The position numbers and the translations under genes were made by a program. A stretch of 64,000 bases of DNA. It comes from an uncultured Muribaculaceae bacterium. Its GTDB lineage: Bacteria > Bacteroidota > Bacteroidia > Bacteroidales > Muribaculaceae. The stretch covers positions 1-64,000 of the forward strand of contig CAJTME010000008.1 in the NCBI GenBank assembly GCA_910577315.1. Reading direction: 5' to 3'. This document shows, in pieces, positions 24,979 to 33,944 of this stretch (position 1 is the stretch's first letter; each line of letters opens with the position of its first letter). A model generated the notes under the pieces. The model did no database searches and was not told the origin of the DNA. It saw only the letters and a list, made by a program, of their open reading frames with translations.

Positions 24979-26271
24979 TCAAATCTCTCCCATCAGTTTA
25001 AGGACGTCGCGGCCGATGTCGCGGCGGTAGTTCATGTCCTGGAATTTTATGCCTTTGAGGGTGGCGTAGCTCTTTTCGAGGGCCTGGGCGAGGGTGTCGC
25101 CGAACGAGGTGACGGCGAGCACGCGGCCGCCGGCGGTGACGACGCGTCCGTCGGCGTCGAAGGCGGTGCCGGCATGGAAGACGATGGAGTCGCCGTCCGC
25201 TCCGAATTCAATGGGATAGCCCTTGGCATAGTCGCCGGGATAGCCGCCGCTGACGGCAATCACTGTTGCGGCGGGACGCGGGTCGTGCTCGGCGGGGATG
25301 TCGCCGAGGTCACCCCTGGCGGCGCCTTCGAGCAGGTCGACGAGGTCAGATGCGAGGCGGGGCATCACCACTTCGGTCTCGGGGTCGCCCATGCGCACGT
25401 TGTATTCAATGACCTTGGGCTCGCCGTCGCAGTTGATGAGGCCGAGGAAGATGAAGCCGCGGTAGGTCAGACCCTCCTGTTTGAGGCCGTTGACGGTGGG
25501 GAGGATGATGCGCTGCTCGACTTTATCCATGAATTCGCGGTCGGCGAACACGACGGGGCTTACGGCGCCCATGCCGCCGGTGTTGGGGCCGGTGTCGCCC
25601 TCGCCGATGCGCTTGTAGTCCTTGGCGACGGGGAGGATGCGGTAGCCGCCGTTGCCGTCGGTGAGGACGAATACCGAACATTCGATGCCGCTGAGGAATT
25701 CCTCGATCACGACCTTGCGGGAGGATTCGCCGAACTGGCCGCCGAGCATTTCGGCGAGGGCGTCCTGCGCTTCCTTAAGGTCGGAGATGATGAGCACTCC
25801 CTTGCCGGCGGCGAGGCCGTCGGCCTTGAGGACGTAGGGCGCCTGCAGCGTCGAAAGGAATTCCTGGCCCTCGCGCAGGGTCTCGGCGGAGAAGGTGCGG
25901 TAGGCCGCGGTAGGGATGGCGTGGCGGGCCATGAACTCCTTGGCGAAGTCTTTCGAGCCCTCGAGGGCTGCGGCTGCCCGGGACGGGCCGACAACCAGAA
26001 CCGGCTCGTTCTCGAAATAGTCATAGATTCCGGCCACGAGAGGATCCTCGTTGCCCACGACAATCATGTCAATGGCGTTATCGGCCACGAAAGCCTTGAT
26101 TGCATCGAAATCGAGGGGTTTGAGCGAGGCGACGGTGGTGCCGTAGGCGCCTGTGCCGGCATTGCCCGGAGCAATCCAGAGCTTGGCGCAGCGGGGGCTT
26201 TCCGAAATCTTGCGGGCAAGGGCCGATTCGCGGCCGCCCGAACCGAGAAGCAGGATGTTGAGCTGGTTCAT
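24979..26271 (-). CDS. purD: Phosphoribosylamine--glycine ligase
   Basis: Second step of de novo purine synthesis (GAR synthetase, ATP-grasp). 430 residues, normal length. The N-terminal domain begins with GSGGRESALA (10-19). The ATP-grasp domain shows SKDFAKEFMARHAIPTAAYR, VLKADGLAAGKGV and the metal site MGDPETEVVMPRL. It leads an operon continuing into the membrane protein and pdxB. Its promoter faces away from the MFS gene. Confidence 0.97.
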   Translation of the reverse strand: MNQLNILLLGSGGRESALARKISESPRCAKLWIAPGNAGTGAYGTTVASLKPLDFDAIKAFVADNAIDMIVVGNEDPLVAGIYDYFENEPVLVVGPSRAAAALEGSKDFAKEFMARHAIPTAAYRTFSAETLREGQEFLSTLQAPYVLKADGLAAGKGVLIISDLKEAQDALAEMLGGQFGESSRKVVIEEFLSGIECSVFVLTDGNGGYRILPVAKDYKRIGEGDTGPNTGGMGAVSPVVFADREFMDKVEQRIILPTVNGLKQEGLTYRGFIFLGLINCDGEPKVIEYNVRMGDPETEVVMPRLASDLVDLLEGAARGDLGDIPAEHDPRPAATVIAVSGGYPGDYAKGYPIEFGADGDSIVFHAGTAFDADGRVVTAGGRVLAVTSFGDTLAQALEKSYATLKGIKFQDMNYRRDIGRDVLKLMGEI

Positions 26272-26295
26272 GGTGGGTTTAAATGAAATTTAATG

Positions 26296-26327
26296 CAAAA
26301 TTAGCAAACTTTCGGCGATTACACAAA
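26296..26327 (-). promoter_or_regulatory. Promoter of the purD operon
   Basis: On the minus strand TTTG (26324-26327) and TAATTTTG (26296-26303) are 20 bp apart, 25 bp upstream of the purD start. Confidence 0.75.
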
Positions 26328-26359
26328 CCTCACGAGTTTTTCAAACGTTTTTTATTCAT

Positions 26360-26394
26360 TACCAACTAATTCCGATAAATACCAACTAATTTCG
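26360..26394 (+). promoter_or_regulatory. Paired direct repeat, candidate operator of the MFS gene
   Basis: Two copies of TACCAACTAATTnCG at 26360-26374 and 26380-26394, offset by exactly 20 bp (about two helical turns), end 5 bp before the start codon of the MFS gene. The arrangement fits binding of a dimeric regulator, for example of the AraC type, to one face of the DNA. No TAnnTTTG box is evident for this gene. Confidence 0.6.
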
Positions 26395-26399
26395 CCATA

Positions 26400-27620
26400 A
26401 TGAAATACGTCTGTTCCGGCAATGGCAAACTGCCCCTCATAACCCTGATTGCCATCCTGTCCGTCTCGCTGACGGTAAATCTGCCCGGCCTGGCCATATC
26501 GCCCATAATGGGCAAGCTCAAGGACGTGTTTCCCCACGCCAGCCAGCTTCAGATTCAAATGCTGTCGGTGATGCCGAACCTCATCATCATACCGTTCATC
26601 CTGTTCTCGGGCAAGCTGGCCACGCGGCGCAACCAGTCGTGGGTGCTCTCGGCGGGGCTGGCGCTGTTCGCGGCCTCCGGCATCCTTTACTTTTTCGCCG
26701 GCTCGATGACGTCGCTCATCGTCATTAGCTGCCTGCTGGGCGTGGGCTGCGGCCTGGTCATCCCGATTGCGGCGGGGCTTATTGCCGAGCATTTCTCGGG
26801 CGAGCCCAAGCGCACGGCCCTGGGCATGGAATCGGGTGTGTCGAACGGAATGGTGATACTGGCCACGCTGTTTGTGGGCTGGATGGCCGATTTCGGCTGG
26901 CACGCGTGCTTTGCAGTGTACCTGATTCCGGTTATCCCGCTGGCGCTCATGCCCTACATGACCAACCGCTTCATCAGCCGTCATGCGGTGGCCGCGGCGC
27001 CGTCCGGGGAGGCGGTGTCGGTCCAGCCTGTGCCCGTGGGCAAGCGGCCCATCGGCAGGCTGCTGGGGCTCATCGGGCTGTATATCGGCCTTACGTATGG
27101 CGTTATTGTTTTCTCATACTATCTGCCCTTCACCATGAAGCATTACGGGCTTCCCACCCACGCCGTCGGTGTGGCGTCGGCGATGTTTTACCTGACGGCC
27201 ACGCTGGGGGGCTTCCTGCTGCCTTACTACCTGCGTGTTTTCCGGCGGCTCAGTCCCTACCTGGCCCTCGCCGTGTCGGCTGCCGGGGTGTTCATGCTGG
27301 GCTTTGTCCATACCTATGCCTTCTATATCATCGGTGTGCTGCTCATCGGTTTCGGCTACGGAATCGTGCAGCCGATAATCTACAACAAGACCAGTGACCT
27401 GTCGGCCGACAAAGCCCGGTCGACCCGCAATTTCTCGTATGTGCTCATAGGAAACTACATCGCCATTGCCGTGGCGCCCTTCATCGTGGAGTTTTTTGAA
27501 TACCTGTTCAATGACCACAGCGTCGATTTTCCCTATCTGCTCAACGGGACGGTGCTGGTTATCCTGCTGGTCACCGGGATAATATGGCGCGGGTCGTATG
27601 TGTGGCGCGTGAAAGGTTGA
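26400..27620 (+). CDS. MFS transporter
   Basis: 406 residues with 12 predicted membrane helices. The helix 2-3 loop of the superfamily is visible as SGKLATRRNQSW, and loop 4-5 has GLIAEHFSGEPKRTALGMES. The long central loop (about 200-215) is P/V/A-rich. This looks like a drug- or metabolite-efflux type MFS protein, but no substrate can be inferred. It is divergent from purD; a direct repeat directly upstream suggests dedicated regulation. Confidence 0.9.
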   Translation: MKYVCSGNGKLPLITLIAILSVSLTVNLPGLAISPIMGKLKDVFPHASQLQIQMLSVMPNLIIIPFILFSGKLATRRNQSWVLSAGLALFAASGILYFFAGSMTSLIVISCLLGVGCGLVIPIAAGLIAEHFSGEPKRTALGMESGVSNGMVILATLFVGWMADFGWHACFAVYLIPVIPLALMPYMTNRFISRHAVAAAPSGEAVSVQPVPVGKRPIGRLLGLIGLYIGLTYGVIVFSYYLPFTMKHYGLPTHAVGVASAMFYLTATLGGFLLPYYLRVFRRLSPYLALAVSAAGVFMLGFVHTYAFYIIGVLLIGFGYGIVQPIIYNKTSDLSADKARSTRNFSYVLIGNYIAIAVAPFIVEFFEYLFNDHSVDFPYLLNGTVLVILLVTGIIWRGSYVWRVKG

Positions 27621-27642
27621 GAGGCCGTTTTTCATAAAACTC

Positions 27643-27673
27643 TTGGAGTTTGGCGGAAAAATTCGTAAGTTTG
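27643..27673 (+). promoter_or_regulatory. Promoter of the patB-aroA operon
   Basis: TTG (27643-27645) and TAAGTTTG (27666-27673) are 20 bp apart, 21 nt before the ATG at 27695. Confidence 0.75.
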
Positions 27674-27694
27674 CGTAGTTTTAATCTTTCTGCC

Positions 27695-28882
27695 ATGAGT
27701 AAATATGACTTCGACTGCGTGATTGACCGCCAGGGAACCCACGCCGTGAAATACGACGGGCTCGACCAAATGTTTGGCCGCCACGACGTTACGCCTCTTT
27801 GGATTGCCGATCTTGACTTTGCTGTGTGCCCCGACATCACGGCGGCCCTGCGCCATCGTTTCGACCATCCCGTGCTGGGCTATTCCGCGGCCCCCGACAG
27901 CTATTGGGAGTCAATCATCGAATGGCAGGAGCGCCGCCACGGCTTCCGCATCTCCCGCGAGGACCTCACGTTCATCCCGGGTGTGGTGAAGGGCATCGGC
28001 CTGGCCATCAACTATTTCACATCGAAGGGCGACAAGGTGCTGATTCAGCCTCCCGTCTACCATCCCTTCCGCATGGTTATCGAGGGCAACGAGCGCGTTG
28101 TGGTCGAGAATCCGCTTATTTTTGACGGAGGGAACTACCGCATGGACCTTCAGGGCCTTGCCGAGGCAATCAAGCGCGAGCAGCCCCGCATGATGATACT
28201 GTGCAACCCCCATAACCCCATCGGCCTGCAATGGGACCGCGAGACCCTCGCCGAGGTGGGCCGTCTGTGCCGCGAGGCCGGAATGGTCGTCGTCAGCGAT
28301 GAAATCCACGGCGACCTCATGCTGGGCGGACGTCGCCACATTCCCTTCGTGGAGGCGTCGGAAGACTGCCGCGCGGTGGCCGTGACCCTCGGCGCCCCGT
28401 CCAAGACCTTCAACATCCCCGGCCTTGTCAGCTCGTGGATGGTTGTCAAGGACCCGGCCCTGCGCAGGGGATTCTATCACTGGATGGAAGTCAACGAATT
28501 CAACGCCCCGGTGCTCATCTCGACCATCGGCGCCGAAGCCGCATACCGCCACGGAGAGGAATGGCTTGACGAGATGCTGGCGTATGTCGAGGGGAACATC
28601 GCCTTTGTCGATGAGTTCCTGCGCGAGAACGTTCCCGGCGTGAGGGCTGTCAAGCCCGAGGCCTCGTTCCTGGTGTGGCTCGACTTCACAGACCTGGGCC
28701 TCGGCCAGAAAGAACTGATGGACCTGCTGCTGGAAAAGGCGCATCTGGCGCTGAACGACGGTTCGATGTTCGGGCGGCAGGGCATAGGTTTCATGCGCCT
28801 CAACGTGGGTACGCCCCGCTGCGTGCTGCGTCAGGCCCTCGAACATGTGCGCGACGCCGTGGCCTCGCTGGTTGAAGCATAA
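27695..28882 (+). CDS. patB: PatB/MalY-family PLP-dependent C-S lyase or aminotransferase
   Basis: 395 residues from the ATG at 27695; the upstream in-frame extension lies within the promoter. Fold-type I PLP enzyme: the PLP lysine is K237 in GAPSKTFNIPG, with CNPHNPIG at 170-177 and SDEIHGDL at 201-208. N-terminal PLWIADLDFAVCP and the YHPF motif (122-125) are typical of the MalY/PatB cystathionine beta-lyase group. Likely reaction: cleavage of cystathionine or cysteine to pyruvate, ammonia and a thiol. An aminotransferase role is possible. It lies 11 bp upstream of aroA. Confidence 0.9.
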   Translation: MSKYDFDCVIDRQGTHAVKYDGLDQMFGRHDVTPLWIADLDFAVCPDITAALRHRFDHPVLGYSAAPDSYWESIIEWQERRHGFRISREDLTFIPGVVKGIGLAINYFTSKGDKVLIQPPVYHPFRMVIEGNERVVVENPLIFDGGNYRMDLQGLAEAIKREQPRMMILCNPHNPIGLQWDRETLAEVGRLCREAGMVVVSDEIHGDLMLGGRRHIPFVEASEDCRAVAVTLGAPSKTFNIPGLVSSWMVVKDPALRRGFYHWMEVNEFNAPVLISTIGAEAAYRHGEEWLDEMLAYVEGNIAFVDEFLRENVPGVRAVKPEASFLVWLDFTDLGLGQKELMDLLLEKAHLALNDGSMFGRQGIGFMRLNVGTPRCVLRQALEHVRDAVASLVEA

Positions 28883-28893
28883 CACGCGGCGCG

Positions 28894-30138
28894 ATGAGCA
28901 TACAGATTTTCCCACCCGAAGAAATTGTCGAGACCACAGTCGCCGGGCTGCCCCTGAGCAAGAGCATCGCGGCCCGGGCGCTGGTGCTGCAGGCGCTGAC
29001 CCCGATGTCGCCGGCCATTCCCGCCGGCTGCCTGCCCGATTGCGATGACATCAACGTGCTGAAAGCCGCCCTTGAAGTGCGCCAGGGGGCGGTCAACATC
29101 CATGCGAGCGGCACGGCGCTGCGCTTCCTGACGGCCTATTTTGCCGCCACCGAGGGCACCGACGTGGTGGTTGCCGGCACCGAAAGGCTCGCCGAGCGCC
29201 CCATCGCGCCGCTTGTCGACGCCCTGCGCAGCCTCGGCGCCGACATCGAGTATGTGGCCGCCGAGGGCCACGCCCCCCTGCGTATACGCGGAAAACGCCT
29301 GCGCGGCGGCACCGTGGCGCTCGACGCGTCGAAGAGCAGCCAGTTTGTGTCGGCGCTCGCAATGGTCGCTCCCTCGATGGCCGACGGCCTCCGGATTGAG
29401 CTGGGCGGACGCGTGCCGTCGATGCCCTACCTGAACATGACCCTGCGCATGCTCGAGGCCAGGGGGATTGACGCGCGCATGGAAGCCTATACGGCTGTGA
29501 TTCCGGCGGGAACGCTCCGCTATGCCGAGCCGGAATGTGAGCCCGACTGGTCGGCGGCGTCCTACTGGTATGAAATCGCCGCTGTCACCGCCGGATGGGT
29601 GACCCTTCCCGGGCTGCGTGCCGGCTCGTTGCAGGGCGACAGCATCCTGGCCTCGATTGGCGAACGTTTCGGCGCCCTGACCGAATTCACGGCCGCCGGG
29701 GCCGAACTTTCGGCCTCGCCCGACCTCTATTCACGTCTCGACCTCGACATGACCGACTATCCCGACCTCGTGCCAGCCCTGGCGGTGACCGCAGCCCTGA
29801 TAGGGATGCCGTTTGAGTTCACCGGCGTGGCGAACCTCCGCGACAAGGAGTGCGATCGGCTGGAGGCCTTGCGGCTCAACCTGCTGCGCCTCGGGGTTAT
29901 TGCCGAGGTGGGGCGCGACTCGTTCGGCTGGGAGGGAGGCCGCATGCCCATATCCGAAATTCCCTCAATCGACCCCTGCGGCGACCACCGCATCGCCATG
30001 GCCTTCGCGGCCGCAAGCGCTTTCGTCCCCGGACTGATAATACAGGAGCCCGAAGTGGTGGCAAAATCCTATCCCGGATTTTTCGATGACCTCGCCGCCG
30101 CCGGGTTCACAATCTCAGAGAATGTTACAACTGCTTGA
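28894..30138 (+). CDS. aroA: 3-phosphoshikimate 1-carboxyvinyltransferase (EPSP synthase)
   Basis: Sixth step of the shikimate pathway. 414 residues. Substrate-binding motifs seen: LPLSKSIAARAL (19-30), ASGTALRFLTAYFA, RLAERPIAPLVDALRSLGA, SSQFVSALAM, and CGDHRIAMAFA (about 361-371). The C-terminal KSYPGFFDDLAAAG is typical. The first lobe is a little short compared with E. coli AroA. The downstream permease gene overlaps its 3' end by 17 bp. Confidence 0.94.
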   Translation: MSIQIFPPEEIVETTVAGLPLSKSIAARALVLQALTPMSPAIPAGCLPDCDDINVLKAALEVRQGAVNIHASGTALRFLTAYFAATEGTDVVVAGTERLAERPIAPLVDALRSLGADIEYVAAEGHAPLRIRGKRLRGGTVALDASKSSQFVSALAMVAPSMADGLRIELGGRVPSMPYLNMTLRMLEARGIDARMEAYTAVIPAGTLRYAEPECEPDWSAASYWYEIAAVTAGWVTLPGLRAGSLQGDSILASIGERFGALTEFTAAGAELSASPDLYSRLDLDMTDYPDLVPALAVTAALIGMPFEFTGVANLRDKECDRLEALRLNLLRLGVIAEVGRDSFGWEGGRMPISEIPSIDPCGDHRIAMAFAAASAFVPGLIIQEPEVVAKSYPGFFDDLAAAGFTISENVTTA

Positions 30139-30937
30139 CTATCCCTTTTTTGTATCGGCCATCATCGGCGTCGTGCTCATAAGCATCAGCGCCGCGATGA
30201 TAGGCACCTATATCATCACACGCCGCCTGGTTGCCATATCGGGCGGCGTCACTCATGCCTGTTTCGGCGGCCTGGGGCTGGGCTATTTCCTCGGTCTCAA
30301 TCCCGTTGCGATGGCGGCGGTGTTCGCCGTGGGCTCGTCGCTGGGGGTGGAATGGGCCTCGTCGCGGTTCAGGCTGCGCGAGGATTCGGCCATCGCCGTA
30401 ATCTGGGCGCTCGGCATGGCCATAGGCGTGCTGTTCGTGTTCATGAGCCCGGGTTATGTGCCTGAGCTCAACTCGTTTCTTTTCGGCAACATACTGACCA
30501 TCTCGCATGGCGATTTGTGGAGCTTCGCGGTGTTCACGCTGCTGCTGTGCGGATTTTTCGCATGGAAATACAAGCAAATCATCGCTTGTGCCTTTGACCG
30601 CGATTTTGCCCGTGTGATCGGATTGCCCACCCGCTTCATCACCTATACGATGACGGTGTTTGTGGCGGTGTGCATCGTGCTCACCATCCGGCTGGTGGGG
30701 GTGATGCTGCTGATGTCGATGCTCTCGCTGCCGATAATGACCGCCGAGGTGTTCACCCGCCGCTATGGCGCGATGATGGCTGTGTCGGTGGGCGTGTCGG
30801 TGGTTTGCTCGCTGGCCGGGCTGTTCATCGGTGCGCTGGCCGACGTTCCCTGCTCGGCGTTCATCGTGCTCATCAATGCGGCCATATTCCTGCTGGCCAA
30901 GGTGGGGATGATGGCATGCGGGCGTACGCGGCTGTAA
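30122..30937 (+). CDS. Metal ABC transporter permease (ABC-3 family)
   Basis: 271 residues from the ATG at 30122, overlapping the end of aroA. ABC-3 family permeases (ZnuB/MntB) form the membrane channel for Zn2+, Mn2+ or Fe2+ import. Eight to nine helices are seen, with family segments ITRRLVAISGGVTHACFGGL (about 29-48) and RLVGVMLLMSMLSLPIMTAE. Neither the ATPase nor the solute-binding protein is encoded nearby. An upstream ATG at 30086 in the same frame is possible but lies deeper in aroA. Confidence 0.88.
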   Translation: MLQLLDYPFFVSAIIGVVLISISAAMIGTYIITRRLVAISGGVTHACFGGLGLGYFLGLNPVAMAAVFAVGSSLGVEWASSRFRLREDSAIAVIWALGMAIGVLFVFMSPGYVPELNSFLFGNILTISHGDLWSFAVFTLLLCGFFAWKYKQIIACAFDRDFARVIGLPTRFITYTMTVFVAVCIVLTIRLVGVMLLMSMLSLPIMTAEVFTRRYGAMMAVSVGVSVVCSLAGLFIGALADVPCSAFIVLINAAIFLLAKVGMMACGRTRL

Positions 30938-30976
30938 TGCGTCGGTGAAAATATTTAAAATTTCAAGCTGAAAAGC

Positions 30977-31007
30977 TTGCTTTTTGGAGGACGTTGCATT
31001 ATCTTTG
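30977..31007 (+). promoter_or_regulatory. Promoter of the lipoprotein gene at 31034
   Basis: TTG (30977-30979) and TATCTTTG (31000-31007) are 20 bp apart, 26 nt before the ATG. Confidence 0.7.
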
Positions 31008-31033
31008 CGATTGAAACCAAAATTTTAACGCTT

Positions 31034-31798
31034 ATGATAAAAATACGTTCATTTCTTTTACAGGGACTTGCTTTGATGGCTGTGCTTGCTTGCGGGGGCT
31101 GCACCGATGGTCCTGACCTTAAGGGCAAAATCGATAAAAGTGCAATAGATGTGCTTTCCCGTCAAGGCAGCGTGGCGACTTACGAACGGGTTGACGTTCA
31201 ACTCTACAATAAGGACGCGTGGTCCAAAGGCAAATGGGAGGAAGTCGATTTGTCTGATTATGTGGGCTGGTCGCCCAGCCTGCCCGCGACTCTTGTTTTT
31301 CAAGACGGTCAGCTGTGGCGCGAACTCCAACTTTTTTTCTCATGGGGACCGCATGTGCTCAGCGCTCCCTGGAATGCCTATCTGAGGGCCACGGGAAAGA
31401 AAATCAGTCTGTATACGGCTCCGAAGTTTTATTACGACGAGGCCGAACAGACTTTTGATGTCGGGGATTATGCCAAGTATGACGTAATCGACTTTACGGA
31501 CAGCAAACTGACGCTGAGCGCCACCAGCACCTATTACGGGGGCCGTACGGGTGAAGGCGGGGAGCATCTCGAAATGCTGTCTTACCGCATCACGGACCCG
31601 GTGATTCTGGACGGCCCTGACGTTAAGGCTTTTGCGACAACCAAAGAGGCCTACAGGTATATTCTCGACTGCGCCCGCGAAGAGTTCGGACGGTATATCG
31701 ACCTTAACGATATATATTATCCCTCTGTAATTTTCGATGACCCGATTATCGATCTTGATGAAATCGAGGAATATTTGAGCGCGAACGGCGAGATTTAG
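31034..31798 (+). CDS. Putative lipoprotein, unknown family
   Basis: 254 residues from the ATG at 31034. The signal sequence ends in a lipobox (MAVLACGGCTD), so lipidation at the Cys of GGC is likely. The mature part is rich in Y, D and T with beta-strand periodicity (for example YTAPKFYYDEAEQTFDVGDY) and an acidic C-terminus. I recognise no family. It is transcribed alone: own promoter, and a long hairpin after the gene. Base composition is somewhat lower in GC than its neighbours. Confidence 0.78.
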   Translation: MIKIRSFLLQGLALMAVLACGGCTDGPDLKGKIDKSAIDVLSRQGSVATYERVDVQLYNKDAWSKGKWEEVDLSDYVGWSPSLPATLVFQDGQLWRELQLFFSWGPHVLSAPWNAYLRATGKKISLYTAPKFYYDEAEQTFDVGDYAKYDVIDFTDSKLTLSATSTYYGGRTGEGGEHLEMLSYRITDPVILDGPDVKAFATTKEAYRYILDCAREEFGRYIDLNDIYYPSVIFDDPIIDLDEIEEYLSANGEI

Positions 31799-31870
31799 AC
31801 GTTGTCTTTAAGCGCTCTCACAATGGATTCTTGACAGACTCGGCGCCTTGCGCCCGCAGAGTCAATGATG

Positions 31871-31917
31871 AATGAACCGGGCCACGGTCGGCATCGACCA
31901 CCGTGGCCCGGTTCATT
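31871..31917. terminator. Long bidirectional hairpin between convergent genes
   Basis: AATGAACCGGGCCACGG (from 31871) pairs with 31901-31917 in a near-perfect stem of about 17 bp. It lies between the convergent lipoprotein gene and TM2 gene and can serve both strands. T-runs are short. Confidence 0.6.
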
Positions 31918-31938
31918 CACAGTTCAGTGAGGCAGCGC

Positions 31939-32325
31939 TTAGAAAATGGGGAAGGAGGAGGGATTTGTGACGTACTTCTCGCGGAACTGCTGGTTGGTCA
32001 TGCACAGCATCATGATGCCCTGGATGAGTGTCACAATCTGCCATATGCCGCAGGTGACTATCGAGAAGAGGATGGAGAGCACGCCCGCCATGACCTTGCC
32101 GAGGTAGAAATACTGGATGCCGAGGCCACCGAGCAGGATGGCCAGCAGGCCGGCCACACCGCGGCTCTTGCCTTCGGGGCCGCATGAGTCGAAGGCATTG
32201 TCGGTGGGATAGGGGTTGATGGGAGGCGGGGCTGCCTGCGGGCCGGTGGTGAAGTTGTGGCCGCAACGGTTGCAGAAAGCCGAGTTGTCGTCAACGAATT
32301 GCTGACACTGGGGACATTGTTTCAT
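31939..32325 (-). CDS. TM2-domain protein with N-terminal zinc ribbon
   Basis: 128 residues. The N-terminus MKQCPQCQQFVDDNSAFCNR has two CxxC knuckles (C4, C7, C18, C21), a zinc ribbon. A P/A-rich linker follows, then two membrane helices with the TM2 signature: GLLAILLGGLGIQYFYLGK, then GIWQIVTLIQGIMML. TM2 proteins are small inner-membrane proteins of unknown function. The stop of rlmL is 25 bp downstream in sequence, transcribed from a separate upstream start. Confidence 0.9.
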   Translation of the reverse strand: MKQCPQCQQFVDDNSAFCNRCGHNFTTGPQAAPPPINPYPTDNAFDSCGPEGKSRGVAGLLAILLGGLGIQYFYLGKVMAGVLSILFSIVTCGIWQIVTLIQGIMMLCMTNQQFREKYVTNPSSFPIF

Positions 32326-32349
32326 GATGGATTGGTGTTTGAGGAGTGA

Positions 32350-33870
32350 TTATTCTTTGGCGTCATCGGGCTTGTTGGGCTCGATGCGGCGTTTTTTCCA
32401 TCCGCGCGAGCGCATGATGGGTCCTTCTTGCGGGGGCAGGGTGGGACGGCGTCCCTTGATGAGGTTGAGGGCACCGGGATTGCGGCGCTTTGCCAGCGGA
32501 TTTTCGGGCTCGGTCTCGGGAGTCTCGACGCGTGGAGCGCGGCGTTCGGGCTTGTCGGAGCGGAACGGGCGGTCGGTGCGCTCGGGACGGTCACCGCGGT
32601 CGGCGCGGTCGCGTGAGGGGCGCTCGGGGCGGTCGCCGAAGCGGCCTTTTGCACGCGGGCCGTCAGTCTTGCGGGCCGGACGGTCCTCGCCTTTGCCTAT
32701 CTTGCCTCCGTCGCGCACGAACGAGCGGCGGTCGCCCTCAAAGATGATGTACTCGCGCAGCGAACATTCAAGCGAGCCGTTGTAGAGGGGTATTTTTTCG
32801 GAGGGAGCCAGGCCGATGCGGGCGAAATAGTCGTCGCGGTAGCCGATGATCCATGCGTGGTAGCCGGTGAAGACGTGTTTGAGTTTAGAGCCGATGGTCT
32901 GGTAGAGGCCGTCCATGTCGGCCACCGAGATGCGCTCGCCGTAGGGCGGGTTGGTGACGAGCACGCCGGCGGGTCGGGGCGATGTCTCCCAGGCCGAGAG
33001 GGGTTTGCGCTCCAGCTCGATGTATTTCGCAACGCCGGCGCTCTTGATGTTGGCACGGGCAATCTCGACGGCCTTGGGCGATATGTCGGCACCGTAGATC
33101 TTGAAGTCGAAGGTGCGTTCGGCCGAGTCGTCGTTGTAGAGGCGGTCGAAAAGCTCCTGGTCGAAGTCGGCCCAGCGCTCGAAGGCGAATCCCTTGCGGT
33201 AGATGCCGGGGTTGATGTTTGCGGCGATGAGGGCGGCCTCGATGAGGAAGGTGCCCGAGCCGCACATGGGGTCGACCAGGGGGCAGTCGCCGCGCCAGCC
33301 GCTGCGCAGGATGATGCCGGCGGCCAGGACTTCGTTGATGGGAGCCTCGGTCTGAGCCACGCGGTAGCCGCGCTTGTGGAGCGACTCGCCCGACGAGTCG
33401 AGCGAGAGAATCACATCCTTGCCGTTGATGTAGACGTTGATCATCACGTCGGCGTCCTGGAGGCGCACGCCGGGGCGCTTGTCCTCGCCGTAGCGGTCCT
33501 TGAACCAGTCGACGATGGCGTCCTTGATGCGGTATGTTACGAATCGGGAGTGCTTGAACTCGTCGGAATTTGCGACGGTGTCGATCGAGAAGGTTTTATC
33601 GACGGTGAGCATGGTCGACCAGTCGAATTCCTTTGCGTGCTCATAGAGGCTGTCGGCGTCGCCGGCGCGAAATTTGTAGAAAGGCTTGAGGATGCGCAGT
33701 GCCGTGCGGCATTGCAGGTTTGCCCTGTAAAGAGTCTCGAGGTTGCCCTCAAACGACACCATGCGGCGTCCCGGCATTACATTTTCGGCTCCAATCGAGC
33801 GCAATTCCTCGGCCAGCACCTCTTCCAGGCCCTGGAAAGTCTTGGCCACCATTTCAAATTTCTGTTCCAT
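32350..33870 (-). CDS. rlmL: THUMP-domain 23S rRNA (guanine-N2) methyltransferase with charged tail
   Basis: 506 residues. The N-terminal ferredoxin-like/THUMP region (about 1-165) is followed by a Rossmann methyltransferase domain: VDPMCGSGTFLIEAALIA (motif I), GADISPKAVEIARANI, and the N6/N2 motif TNPPYGER. This matches the N-terminal half of E. coli RlmKL (m2G2445). The RlmK half is absent. From about residue 395 the chain becomes a disordered arginine/aspartate/proline tail with repeats of the RPERTDRPFR type and a final basic MRSRGWKKRRIEP. Such tails often bind RNA. Confidence 0.9.
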   Translation of the reverse strand: MEQKFEMVAKTFQGLEEVLAEELRSIGAENVMPGRRMVSFEGNLETLYRANLQCRTALRILKPFYKFRAGDADSLYEHAKEFDWSTMLTVDKTFSIDTVANSDEFKHSRFVTYRIKDAIVDWFKDRYGEDKRPGVRLQDADVMINVYINGKDVILSLDSSGESLHKRGYRVAQTEAPINEVLAAGIILRSGWRGDCPLVDPMCGSGTFLIEAALIAANINPGIYRKGFAFERWADFDQELFDRLYNDDSAERTFDFKIYGADISPKAVEIARANIKSAGVAKYIELERKPLSAWETSPRPAGVLVTNPPYGERISVADMDGLYQTIGSKLKHVFTGYHAWIIGYRDDYFARIGLAPSEKIPLYNGSLECSLREYIIFEGDRRSFVRDGGKIGKGEDRPARKTDGPRAKGRFGDRPERPSRDRADRGDRPERTDRPFRSDKPERRAPRVETPETEPENPLAKRRNPGALNLIKGRRPTLPPQEGPIMRSRGWKKRRIEPNKPDDAKE

Positions 33871-33896
33871 CGTTGAGTAGTTTCGCTTTTAGACTG

Positions 33897-33904
33897 CAAA
33901 GTTA
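33897..33904 (-). promoter_or_regulatory. -7 box of rlmL
   Basis: TAACTTTG on the minus strand, 26 bp upstream of the rlmL start. Confidence 0.6.
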
Positions 33905-33944
33905 ACAATTTTGCCCGAGAAAATATCGGGAAGCGCCAAATTTT

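Noticed and set aside
24943..26286. A 447-codon plus-strand frame
   Set aside because: Antisense to purD, which is unambiguous; the frame has no start context or domain.
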